Source: Streptomyces sp. NBC_00259
GTDB lineage: Bacteria > Actinomycetota > Actinomycetes > Streptomycetales > Streptomycetaceae
DNA length: 64,000 bases
Assembly: GCF_036181745.1 (NCBI RefSeq)
Contig: NZ_CP108080.1
Coordinates: 4,653,501 to 4,717,500, forward strand
Reading direction: 5' to 3'
The translations under genes were made by a program, and so were the position numbers. The notes below the pieces were generated by a model that saw nothing but the letters and a program-made list of their open reading frames with translations, ran no database searches and was not told the origin of the DNA. The stretch's first letter is position 1. Every line of letters starts with the position of its first letter. Below are positions 57,206-64,000 of this stretch, piece after piece.

Positions 57206-58300
57206 CTATGAGCGCGTCGACGCCCCGCACGACTCCCGCACGTTGAGCCGCGGCAGCAGCGTCAGATGCCTCCCCGGCTCGTCCTCGTCCCGCCCGGCCG
57301 TCAGCCGTTCCACCAGCAACTGGGCGGCGTGCCGCCCCACATGACGCTTCGGCGGGGCGACCGCCGTCAGCGGTGCGTCGGCCAGCGCCGCGACCTCGTC
57401 GTCGTACGCGATCAGTGCCAGGTCCTCCGGTACGCGCACACCCAGCTCGGCCAGCCGCTGCACCAACTGGATCGCGTCGACGTCGTTGTGCACGAGCGCC
57501 GCCGTCGCCTCGCCGGACGTCACCGCCGACCGCAGCGCCTGCGCCGCCGCCTCGAAGCCCGCGGGATCCCGCTCGGCCGGCACCGAGTCGATCACCGTGC
57601 CCGGCCCGCGCAGCCCGAGCGCGCCCAGCGCCTCCCCGTAGCCGGACCGCACCTCCAGTGCCGTCGGACTGTCCGCGCGCGCCACCAGCAGCGGCGTACG
57701 GTGCCCGAGCCCGACCAGATGCCGCAGGGCGAGCAGCACCCCGTGCCGATGGTCGGACGACACCCGGTCCAGCTCGTCGAGCGCGCTGCCGGGGACGGGC
57801 CGCCGCTCCAGCAGCACGGCGGGGACCGGCAGCTCGGTGATCCAGGCGCCGTGCTCGGCCGGGTCGTCGGGACCTCGCCAGCCCGGCGCGACCAGCAGCC
57901 CCTCCGCGCCCGCCGCCAGCAGCCCCTCCGTGCGGGCGCGGTCCTCCTCCGGGCGGTAGTCGGAGATCCGCAGGATGAGCCGTGCGCCGGCGTGCGCCGC
58001 CGCCTCGTGCGCCCCGCGGATCACCTCGGCGAAGTAGTACGTGGACGAGGGCGCGAGCAGTCCCAGGACCAGCCCCTCGCCGCCGCCCTGGCGCTGCCGG
58101 GGCAGTCCGTCCCGCTCCGGCCAGGACACCGAACCGTGCACCCGGTCCAGGAGTCCGCGCCCGGCCAGCGCCTCCACGTCCCTGCGCACGGTGACGTGGG
58201 AGACCCCGAGCTGCCCGGCGAGATCGGAGACGCGCGCGGTGCCGCGCTCCCGTACCAGGCCCAGCAGTCGGTCATGACGTTCGGCAGCACTCTCGCGCAC
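57206..58300 (-). CDS. Transcriptional regulator: DeoR-type HTH fused to LacI-type ligand domain
   Basis: This 364-residue regulator has a DeoR-family winged HTH at 1-60 (AAERHDRLLGLVRERGTARV, SDLAGQLGVSHVTVRRDVEA) rather than a LacI headpiece. Residues 85-360 form a periplasmic-binding-like domain (GLVLGLLAPSSTYYFAEVIR, GLLVAPGWRG, RVPEDLALIAYDDEVAALA, PLTAVAPPKRHVGRHAAQLL). It should sense the imported sugar or a derivative. The GTG at 58300 follows GGGGAC. It sits between the uptake operon and the DUF2264 gene and has candidate operators on both sides. Confidence 0.9.
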   Translation of the reverse strand: MRESAAERHDRLLGLVRERGTARVSDLAGQLGVSHVTVRRDVEALAGRGLLDRVHGSVSWPERDGLPRQRQGGGEGLVLGLLAPSSTYYFAEVIRGAHEAAAHAGARLILRISDYRPEEDRARTEGLLAAGAEGLLVAPGWRGPDDPAEHGAWITELPVPAVLLERRPVPGSALDELDRVSSDHRHGVLLALRHLVGLGHRTPLLVARADSPTALEVRSGYGEALGALGLRGPGTVIDSVPAERDPAGFEAAAQALRSAVTSGEATAALVHNDVDAIQLVQRLAELGVRVPEDLALIAYDDEVAALADAPLTAVAPPKRHVGRHAAQLLVERLTAGRDEDEPGRHLTLLPRLNVRESCGASTRS

Positions 58301-58367
58301 GGCGGCTGTCCCCCTCGCAGTGATGACTCGCTTCGGTCGCTCGCAGGAAGTCGACCTTAATGCAAGG

Positions 58368-58393
58368 TGATCGAACGACAAGAGTTTCGATCA
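58368..58393. promoter_or_regulatory. Operator 2 of the sugar regulon
   Basis: TGATCGAA (58368-58375) and TTTCGATCA (58385-58393) form an inverted repeat with a 9-nt centre. The proximal half-site TTCGATCA ends 15 nt upstream of the DUF2264 -35 box, the same spacing as at operator 1. It also covers the regulator's own upstream region, so autoregulation is likely. Confidence 0.65.
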
Positions 58394-58408
58394 TTCGCTC
58401 TCATTCTA

Positions 58409-58438
58409 TTGACCGTTGAATCACCTGCGGTGAAGGAT
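58409..58438 (+). promoter_or_regulatory. Leaderless promoter of the DUF2264 gene
   Basis: TTGACC (58409-58414), 18 nt, AAGGAT (58433-58438). The -10 ends 7 nt before GTG 58446, so transcription should begin at the start codon; an ATG at 58437 falls inside the -10 and is less likely to be used. Confidence 0.55.
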
Positions 58439-58445
58439 GCGGAAC

Positions 58446-60239
58446 GTGCCCACGTTGCCCGAAGACCGTGAGCTGAGCCCGTACACCGGCTGGACCCGCG
58501 GCCACTGGGAGGCCGTCGCCGACGAACTCCTGCTGGCCGTACGGCCCTACGCCTCGCCCCACCACGGGCTGATCAACCTTCCCGGCCCGCGCCCCAGTGC
58601 CTCGGGCCCCAGGTCGGACGGTCTCGAAGGCTACGCCCGTACCTTCCTCCTCGCAGCCCTCCGGGTCGCGGGAGCGCACGGCGACGACCCCCACGGCCAC
58701 CTCGCCCGGTACGCCGAAGGGCTCGCCTCCGGAACCGGGCACACCGACGGGCACGACCGCTGGCCGCTCATGGCCGACTGCCCCCAGGCGATCGTCGAGT
58801 CCGCCTCCGTCGCCCTGTCCCTGCGGCTGACCCGCCCCTGGCTGTGGGACACCCTCGACGACCGCACCCGCCGGCGCGCCGTCGACTGGCTGCTGCCCGC
58901 CCTCGGGCCGCCCCCCGTCGACAACAACTGGTGGCTCTTCGGCCTCACCGTCGCCGGATTCCTCCAGGACGCCGGCATCGAGACCGACCTGGCCCGGCGC
59001 ACCATCGACCGCTCGCTGGCGCGTATAGAGGAGTGGTACGAAGGCGACGGCTGGTACAGCGACGGCGACAACAGGTCCTTCGACCACTACAACGGCTGGG
59101 CCCTGCACCTCTATCCCGTCCTGCACGCCCACCTCGCCGGCGACGAGGACCTCCTCGACCGCTACGGCCCCCGGCTGCGCGCCCATCTCGACGGCTACGC
59201 GCGCCTCTTCGGCGCCGACGGGTCACCGATGCCGTACGGCCGCTCGCTGACGTACCGCTTCGCCGCCGCGTCCGCCCCGTGGCTCGGCGCCCTCACCGGC
59301 CACACCCCGCTCGGGCCCGGCGCCACCCGCCGGCTCGCCTCCGGCGCCCTGCGCCACTTCCTCGACCGGGGCGCCACCGACGACCGCGGCCTGCTCACCC
59401 TCGGCTGGCACGGCCCGTACGAACCCGTCCTCCAGGGCTACTCGGGACCGGCCTCCCCCTACTGGGCGTCGAAGGGCTTCCTCGGCCTGCTCCTGCCACC
59501 GGATCACCCGGCCTGGACCGGCCGCGAGGAGCGGCTGCCCGCCGAGACCGAGGACGCCGTCACCGCCCTCGCGTCGCCGGGTCTGCTCGTCCAGTCCACC
59601 GTCGCCGACGGACTCGTACGGCTGCACAACCACGGCTCCAGCCAGAGCGGTGGGCAGGACGACCCCGGCTACGCGCGCTTCGCCTACTCCACCCGCACCG
59701 GGCCCACTACGGAGCCGACCGCGCTCCCCGACAACCACTTCGCCCTGGTCGTCGACGGAAGACCCACCTCACGGGGCCCCGCGGAACCCAGGGGCGCCGG
59801 CCCCGGCTGGGCCGCCTCCGCCCACACCCCGTGCCCGGGAGTGCGGGTCCACTCCCTGACACTCGCCCACGGCCGCGCCGAGATCCGCGCCCATCTCGTC
59901 ACCGGAGCGCCCGAAGGCACCCCCGTACGCCAGACCGGCTGGGCCACCACCCCGGGCGGCCCCACCGCCCAGCTCCAGCCGGTGCACGGCTACGCGGTGC
60001 GCACCGCGTCCGCGTCCGGTCCCACTCTCCAGGGTCCGCGCACCCGCACCGCCGCCCTCCACGGCACCACCGGCGGCGGGCCGGACAGCCTCTTCGTCGC
60101 GCTCGCCTCGCTCACCGCCGAGCCGGACCCGACGCCCGTCACCGCGCTCGCGGACATCGAGATCACCGGCCGCACCCTCACGGTGACCTGGGGGGACGGA
60201 ACTACTTCGGTCCGTACTTGCGGCCCGCCCGGGAACTGA
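58446..60239 (+). CDS. DUF2264 family protein, probable glycan-degrading enzyme
   Basis: This 597-residue protein shows DUF2264 features: ELSPYTGWTRGHWEAVADEL, GPRSDGLEGYARTFLLAAL, PPVDNNWWLFGLTVAGFLQD, DGWYSDGDNRSFDHYNGWAL and MPYGRSLTYRFAAASAPWLG. The Trp/Tyr-rich (alpha/alpha)-barrel pattern resembles unsaturated glucuronyl hydrolases and lyases. The C-terminal 200 residues look like a beta-sandwich. No signal peptide is visible, so it likely acts on an imported oligosaccharide in the cytoplasm. Shared operators tie it to the uptake operon. It overlaps the convergent SDR gene by 38 nt. Confidence 0.85.
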   Translation: MPTLPEDRELSPYTGWTRGHWEAVADELLLAVRPYASPHHGLINLPGPRPSASGPRSDGLEGYARTFLLAALRVAGAHGDDPHGHLARYAEGLASGTGHTDGHDRWPLMADCPQAIVESASVALSLRLTRPWLWDTLDDRTRRRAVDWLLPALGPPPVDNNWWLFGLTVAGFLQDAGIETDLARRTIDRSLARIEEWYEGDGWYSDGDNRSFDHYNGWALHLYPVLHAHLAGDEDLLDRYGPRLRAHLDGYARLFGADGSPMPYGRSLTYRFAAASAPWLGALTGHTPLGPGATRRLASGALRHFLDRGATDDRGLLTLGWHGPYEPVLQGYSGPASPYWASKGFLGLLLPPDHPAWTGREERLPAETEDAVTALASPGLLVQSTVADGLVRLHNHGSSQSGGQDDPGYARFAYSTRTGPTTEPTALPDNHFALVVDGRPTSRGPAEPRGAGPGWAASAHTPCPGVRVHSLTLAHGRAEIRAHLVTGAPEGTPVRQTGWATTPGGPTAQLQPVHGYAVRTASASGPTLQGPRTRTAALHGTTGGGPDSLFVALASLTAEPDPTPVTALADIEITGRTLTVTWGDGTTSVRTCGPPGN

Positions 60240-60975
60240 CCCCGCCGAGCAGACCGCGCGGAGCCAGCTTCACCACGCCCATCAGCGCCTTGTAGCGCGG
60301 GTCCGGGATCGACAGCGTCCTGCCACGGGCGAGGTCGGCGAGTGCCGACGACACCAGCTTGTCCGCGTCCAGCCACATCCAGCCCGGGACGTTCTCCGTC
60401 CCCATCCCCGCCCGCTGATGGAACTCGGTCCGCACGAACCCGGGGCAGAGCGCCATCAGCCGTACGCCCGTGCCCGCCAGGTCCCGGGCCGCGCCCTGGG
60501 TGAACTGCACGACCCACGCCTTCGACGCCCCGTACGTCCCGCGCGGTACGAACGCGGCCACCGACGCCACGTTCACCACCCCGCCCCTGCCCCGGTCGCG
60601 CATCGGCTCGGTGGCCGCGGACGTCAGCCGGAGCACGGCCTCGCAGTGCACCTTCAGCATCCGCAGCTCATCGGCCATGGACACTTCGAGGAACCGGCCC
60701 TTGTTGCCGAAGCCGGCGTTGTTCACGAGCAGATCCACCGGCCGCCTGCGGTCGGCGAGCCTCTTCTCGACCGAGACGATCCCGTCCTCCTCGGCCAGGT
60801 CCGCCGTCAGCACCTCCGCCTCGATGCCGTGCAGGTCGTGCAGCTCGGTCGCCTGCTCCTGCAGCCGCTCGGTGTTCCGTGCCACCAGGACCAGATCGTG
60901 CCCGTCCGCCGCGAGACGCCGCGCGAAGGCGGCCCCGATGCCCGCGGTCGCGCCCGTAATCAGTGCTGTCGTCAT
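60202..60975 (-). CDS. Short-chain dehydrogenase/reductase
   Basis: This 257-residue classical SDR has the cofactor loop TGATAGIGAAFARRLA (7-22), VARNTERL (NADP preference likely), the NNAGFGNKG motif, and the catalytic YGASKAW, with Ser in VNVASVAAFV. The C-terminus is longer and basic (GGVSSRAGRKYGPK). The ATG at 60975 has minus-strand TAACGT 7 nt upstream and no Shine-Dalgarno, a leaderless arrangement. It diverges from the LysR gene across 137 nt, so that regulator may control it. Confidence 0.9.
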   Translation of the reverse strand: MTTALITGATAGIGAAFARRLAADGHDLVLVARNTERLQEQATELHDLHGIEAEVLTADLAEEDGIVSVEKRLADRRRPVDLLVNNAGFGNKGRFLEVSMADELRMLKVHCEAVLRLTSAATEPMRDRGRGGVVNVASVAAFVPRGTYGASKAWVVQFTQGAARDLAGTGVRLMALCPGFVRTEFHQRAGMGTENVPGWMWLDADKLVSSALADLARGRTLSIPDPRYKALMGVVKLAPRGLLGGVSSRAGRKYGPK

Positions 60976-61076
60976 AGGCGGCACGTTAGTGCCAGGGGTC
61001 CGGCCCCGGCCTGTCAGGCCCGGCCCTCGGAACGGTCGCTTCCCCTCCAAGCCTCCTCAAAGCGACCCGCGAACAA

Positions 61077-61106
61077 TTCGCCGGGCCTCCAAGCGTCCCT
61101 TATGCT
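61077..61106 (+). promoter_or_regulatory. Leaderless promoter of the LysR gene
   Basis: TTCGCC (61077-61082), 18 nt, TATGCT (61101-61106), ending 6 nt before the GTG start. Transcription would start at the start codon. Confidence 0.5.
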
Positions 61107-61112
61107 CGAAAA

Positions 61113-62003
61113 GTGATCGAAGCCCGTCATCTCCGTGTCCTGCGTGCTGTGGCCGCCACCGGTTCCTTCTCCGCGGCGGCGCGTGAACTGGGCTGCACCC
61201 AGCCCGCCGTCAGCCAGCAGATGAAGGCGCTCGAAACATCCGCCGGCACCCCGCTGCTGATCCGCGCCGGCCGGGAGATGCGGCTGACCCAGGCCGGTGA
61301 GGCCCTCGTGCGCCATGCCGCCGGCATCCTGGCCGGGCTGACCGCCGCGGAGGAGGAGGTCGCCGCGATCGCGGGCCTGCGTGCGGGCCGGGTCCGGCTG
61401 GTGTCGTTCTCCAGCGGCAGCTCCACCCTCGTGCCCACCGCACTGGCCGCGCTGCGCGCCGCGCATCCGGGCACCCGCGTCTCCCTCGTCGAGGCCGAGC
61501 CGCCGCGTTCCGAGGAGATGCTGCGCGAGGGGGACTGCGATGTGGCCCTGGCCTTCCGTTACGGCGCCGGGGGCACGGAGTGGGAGGACCTCGTCGTACG
61601 GCCGCTGCTGAGCGACCGGCTCGTCGGGCTGGTGCCCGAGGGGCACCGGTTGGCGGACTCCGGCTCCCTGTCCATCGCGGAACTGGCGGACGAACCCTGG
61701 ATCGCCGGGTGTCCGCGCTGCCGCCGCCAACTGGTGGCGGTCTGCGAGGAGTCGGGCTTCACCCCCAGGATCGACTTCGCCACGGACGACTATCCGGCCG
61801 TGGTCGGACTCGTCGGCGCGGGTCTCGGCGTGGCCGTACTGCCGGAGCTGGCGCTGGAGTCCGTACTGCCCAAGGGCGCCAGAACGGTGGCGGTGGAGCC
61901 GGCCGTCCACCGCGAGATCGTCGCCCTGACCCTGCCCGATCTGGCCCAGGTCCCCACGGTCGCGGCCACCCTGGACCGGCTGGCGCTGGCCGCCGCGCGC
62001 TGA
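61113..62003 (+). CDS. LysR-family transcriptional regulator
   Basis: This 296-residue protein has the LysR winged HTH at 1-60 (RHLRVLRAVAATGSFSAAAR, GCTQPAVSQQMKALE) and a type-2 periplasmic effector-binding domain at about 88-295 (GRVRLVSFSSGSSTLVPTAL, WIAGCPRCRRQLVAVCEESG, VGLVGAGLGVAVLPELAL). The CPRC pair at about 193-196 could be redox or metal sensitive. It diverges from the SDR gene, a typical LysR-target layout; the effector is unknown. Confidence 0.92.
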   Translation: MIEARHLRVLRAVAATGSFSAAARELGCTQPAVSQQMKALETSAGTPLLIRAGREMRLTQAGEALVRHAAGILAGLTAAEEEVAAIAGLRAGRVRLVSFSSGSSTLVPTALAALRAAHPGTRVSLVEAEPPRSEEMLREGDCDVALAFRYGAGGTEWEDLVVRPLLSDRLVGLVPEGHRLADSGSLSIAELADEPWIAGCPRCRRQLVAVCEESGFTPRIDFATDDYPAVVGLVGAGLGVAVLPELALESVLPKGARTVAVEPAVHREIVALTLPDLAQVPTVAATLDRLALAAAR

Positions 62004-62070
62004 TCCGCCCGCGGTCGCGCCTGATCCGCCCGTGGTCCCGCCCGATCCGCGCACCCGCCCGCGGTCCCGC
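62001..62070 (+). repeat. Short direct repeats after the LysR gene
   Basis: Three imperfect copies of a unit of about 21 nt (CTGATCCGCCCGCGGTCGCGC-like, third copy interrupted) run from the LysR stop codon into the spacer before whiD. They appear to be a local slippage product with no coding role. Confidence 0.5.
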
Positions 62071-62185
62071 GCCGGACCGAACGGTGCGGGACCGCGCACG
62101 ACAGGGCAGGGGCGGGTCGTGCAGGACCGGCCGGCCCGGGGCCGGACTGTGCAGGAACGTTTCTTCGAAAGGTTGGCGGCTCGAT

Positions 62186-62509
62186 TCAGCCGTGCGGGGC
62201 ACCTCCCGCGCCACCCGCCGGGATCAGCCGGTGCCGGGCCCGCCCCATGAGCTCCTCACGCTCGTCCTCCGTCAGTCCACCCCATACCCCGTAGGGCTCC
62301 CGCACCGCCAGTGCGTGCGCCGCGCACTCCGCGCGCACCGGGCACCGCATGCAGACCTCTTTCGCCGAGTTCTCGCGCGCACTCCTTGCCGCGCCGCGTT
62401 CCCCCTCGGGATGGAAGAAGAGTGAGCTGTCTACCCCACGGCATGCTGCGAGCAGCTGCCAGTCCCACAGATCGGCGTTCGGTCCGGGAAGGCGGGAGAA
62501 ATCTGCCAT
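62186..62509 (-). CDS. whiD: WhiB-like regulator WhiD
   Basis: WhiD is an iron-sulphur WhiB-family protein needed for spore maturation in S. coelicolor. The 107-residue protein begins MADFSRLPGPNADLWDWQLL and has the four cluster cysteines C23, C53, C56 and C62 (CMRCPVRAEC) and the GVWGG turn (74-78). A basic C-terminal segment follows (RARHRLIPAGG). Identification as WhiD rests on the N-terminal block and the position beside bldM. AAGGGGA precedes the ATG. Confidence 0.9.
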   Translation of the reverse strand: MADFSRLPGPNADLWDWQLLAACRGVDSSLFFHPEGERGAARSARENSAKEVCMRCPVRAECAAHALAVREPYGVWGGLTEDEREELMGRARHRLIPAGGAGGAPHG

Positions 62510-62891
62510 AGCGCATGTCCCCTTGTAGCCGTGCTGAGTGGATGCCTGAGCTCCGACCGTACATCTACGGTGTAAGTAGATGTAAATATGACTCATTGCG
62601 AATCTAGCCACAGACACCAGTAAAAGGGAAGAAATGCCGCTAAATGGGGCATAGCTGCCATGTGACGTGCTGATGAGCTGTGTCGCTCTCCTCCGCTCAC
62701 GGGTCCTCACGTAGAGTGCCGAAGGTGCCCGGCCCACCCGTAACTCTTTCGAGTGACCGTCGTTGAGAGGGCGGAGGCGGTTGAGAGAACAAGCACTCGG
62801 GCAGATGTCCGGGGGCGTTCAACCGCACAGGTGACGATACGTAACCAGCCTGGAGGCTCAAGGTGACGCGCATCAGCTGCGGAGGGCGGCC
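62510..62891. promoter_or_regulatory. Divergent whiD/bldM regulatory region
   Basis: This 382-nt region has no gene and is notably A/T-rich at about 62560-62660. A perfect inverted repeat TACATCTAC (62560-62568) / GTAGATGTA (62576-62584) lies 51-75 nt upstream of whiD. On the plus strand, CGTAAC (62739-62744), 16 nt, CGTTGA (62761-62766) matches the sigma-BldN promoter consensus. GTAACTC-tttc-GAGTGAC (62740-62757) overlaps it as a near-palindrome. TAGAGT at 62712-62717 may be a further -10 box for bldM. Confidence 0.7.
62739..62766 (+). promoter_or_regulatory. Predicted sigma-BldN promoter of bldM (bldMp1-type)
   Basis: CGTAAC-N16-CGTTGA agrees exactly with the BldN-dependent bldMp1 promoter consensus I recall from S. 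coelicolor. It is about 125 nt upstream of the bldM ATG. This links bldM to the developmental cascade BldN to BldM. Confidence 0.75.
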
Positions 62892-63503
62892 ATGACATCC
62901 GTCCTCGTCTGCGACGACTCCCCGCTCGCCCGAGAGGCGCTCCGTCGCGCGGTGGCAACCGTGCCCGGCGTAGAGCGCGTGACGACCGCGGCCAACGGCG
63001 AGGAAGTCCTCCGCCGCTGGGGCGCCGACCGCTCGGACCTGATTCTGATGGACGTACGCATGCCCGGACTGGGCGGCGTCGAGACGGTCCGCCGGCTGCT
63101 GTCCGCCGATCCCGGCGCCCGGATCATCATGCTCACCGTCGCCGAGGACCTGGACGGCGTCGCGCTCGCCGTGGCCGCCGGCGCCCGTGGGTATCTGCAC
63201 AAGGACGCCTCGCGCGCCGAGCTGCGGGCCACGGTGACCCAGGCCCTCGCCGACCCGACCTGGCGGCTCGCCCCACGGCGGCTGCGCTCGGCCGAGATGG
63301 GCGCCGCGCCCACGCTCACCGCGCGTGAGATCCAGGTGCTCGAAGGCATGAGCCACGGCAGGTCCAACGCCGAGATCGGGCGTGAGCTGTTCCTCTCCGA
63401 GGACACGGTGAAGACGCACGCCAGGCGGCTGTTCAAGAAGCTGGGCGCCTCGGACCGGGCGCACGCCGTCGCGCTCGGCTTCCGCTGGGGCCTGGTTCGC
63501 TGA
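62892..63503 (+). CDS. bldM: Response regulator BldM
   Basis: BldM is an orphan NarL/FixJ-type regulator of aerial mycelium and spore development. The 203-residue protein has the receiver domain (D8, D9, phospho-site D54 in LILMDVRMPG, T82, K104) and a LuxR-type HTH at about 143-200 (TLTAREIQVLEGMSHGRSNA, FLSEDTVKTHARRLFKKLGA). GGAGG precedes the ATG at 62892. The pairing with divergent whiD is the known Streptomyces arrangement. No partner histidine kinase gene is adjacent. Confidence 0.95.
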   Translation: MTSVLVCDDSPLAREALRRAVATVPGVERVTTAANGEEVLRRWGADRSDLILMDVRMPGLGGVETVRRLLSADPGARIIMLTVAEDLDGVALAVAAGARGYLHKDASRAELRATVTQALADPTWRLAPRRLRSAEMGAAPTLTAREIQVLEGMSHGRSNAEIGRELFLSEDTVKTHARRLFKKLGASDRAHAVALGFRWGLVR

Positions 63504-63769
63504 GCGGTGCCGGGCGTGGCCGGGACCGCTCCCGGCGGGCGAACCGAAGGGGCGCGCGGCCGTTCGTACGTGCGACGCGCGCCCGGTGCGCCGCCCCACG
63601 GGTCCCACTGGTCCCACAGGCATCGTGAGTCCCGCCCGTCACACGGTGGGCGGGGCGGCGGACGAGGTGATGGCGACAGCGGGCGCACGTTTCCCGCGCG
63701 ATGCCGCATCCTTGAGTTGTGGAGTTCCTCGGGGACGAGTCTGTCGAGCGCAAGGGGAGGGCGCAGGAG

Positions 63770-64000
63770 ATGACTTCCGGCGCACCTGCTCATAACGCTT
63801 CGGTGCACAACTATGGACACGGTGCCACGGATCGACGGCAGTCGAGGCACCATGGACCGATGCGTGACGACGAGGCGGCGACCGCCCATGGGGCAATCGG
63901 TGCACTCGTTCACCGTGCCGTCGACGGCGACGATCAGGCCACGCACGACCTGCTCGCCCATGTGCACCCGCTCGCGCTGCGGTACTGCCGCACCCGGCTG
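63770..64000 (+). CDS. shbA: ECF RNA polymerase sigma factor, probable ShbA (C-terminus beyond window)
   Basis: The frame runs open from ATG 63770 to the window end (77 codons). The first 40 residues are polar and His-rich (SGAPAHNASVHNYGHGATDR); then DEAATAHGAIGALVHRAVDG and ATHDLLAHVHPLALRYCRTR begin sigma region 2. AAGGGGAGG precedes the start. Position directly after bldM and this opening suggest ShbA, the ECF sigma that transcribes the principal sigma gene hrdB in streptomycetes. Only region 2.1 is visible, so the name is inferred from synteny. Confidence 0.75.
   Translation, partial: MTSGAPAHNASVHNYGHGATDRRQSRHHGPMRDDEAATAHGAIGALVHRAVDGDDQATHDLLAHVHPLALRYCRTRL

Noticed and set aside
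62740..62757. Definite BldD box at the bldM promoter
   Set aside because: The near-palindrome is one to two bases longer than the consensus I recall, so it is reported only as a possibility.
1..64000. tRNA, rRNA, insertion sequences, prophage or CRISPR arrays
   Set aside because: No cloverleaf-like spacer, transposase or integrase motif, or regularly spaced repeats were found on reading the intergenic regions; a tRNAscan or IS search would be needed for certainty.

Overview
The window reads as a high-GC Streptomyces chromosome core segment. The evidence is strong third-position GC bias, frequent GTG starts and TGATG/ATGA overlaps. The gene order is the Streptomyces one: S10-spc-alpha ribosomal block, then rplM-rpsI, glmM, coaA, glmS, alr, the tsa genes, groES-groEL, and the developmental pair whiD/bldM followed by an ECF sigma gene. 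I recall this order from S. coelicolor around SCO4700-SCO4769, but no search was run. No mobile element, CRISPR array, rRNA or tRNA gene was seen.

Layout. 1-5.6 kb, minus strand: the end-truncated gene of a Tat-type PIG-L deacetylase lipoprotein, then a two-gene RNA-repair operon (ATP-dependent RNA ligase-kinase fusion, and a four-domain MJ1316/EEP/2H/nucleotidyltransferase protein). 5.7-6.9 kb: a conserved one-pass membrane protein. 6.9-24.8 kb: a long leader, then rpsJ-rplC-rplD-rplW-rplB-rpsS-rplV-rpsC-rplP-rpmC-rpsQ, rplN-rplX-rplE-rpsN-rpsH-rplF-rplR-rpsE-rpmD-rplO, secY-adk-map, infA-rpmJ-rpsM-rpsK-rpoA-rplQ and truA. Hairpins separate the transcription units, and rpsD is absent from the alpha block. 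24.8-38 kb: a membrane protein, an ABC-F ATPase, rplM-rpsI, glmM, a Tat lipoprotein hydrolase, a DUF389 membrane protein, coaA, glmS-acpS-nnr and alr. 39-44.4 kb: an alpha/beta hydrolase, tsaE, a small ORF behind an iron box, a degenerate L,D-transpeptidase, and tsaB-rimI-tsaD plus a small conserved ORF. 44.4-46.3 kb: a YCII/DGPF protein and an ECF42-type sigma factor behind an apparent ECF42 promoter. 46.3-51.7 kb: a membrane protein, a methyltransferase, a polysaccharide deacetylase and CIRCE-controlled groES-groEL. 51.7-62 kb: a SnoaL-like protein, then a sugar-uptake operon (binding protein, two permeases, hydroxyacid dehydrogenase) with a DeoR-HTH/LacI-type regulator and a divergent DUF2264 enzyme gene, then SDR and LysR genes. 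62-64 kb: whiD, bldM and the start of an ECF sigma gene (probably shbA).

Functional themes. Most of the window is translation, secretion and cell-wall-precursor housekeeping. Accessory logic sits at the edges. The RNA-repair operon could heal and seal broken RNA. The ECF42 and iron-box loci are small stress regulons. In the sugar locus two divergent promoters carry the same half-site exactly 15 nt upstream of their -35 boxes. At the right end bldM has an apparent BldN-type promoter. Several genes (glmS, tsaB, the LysR gene, the DUF2264 gene) have a -10 box 6-7 nt before the start codon, which predicts leaderless mRNAs.
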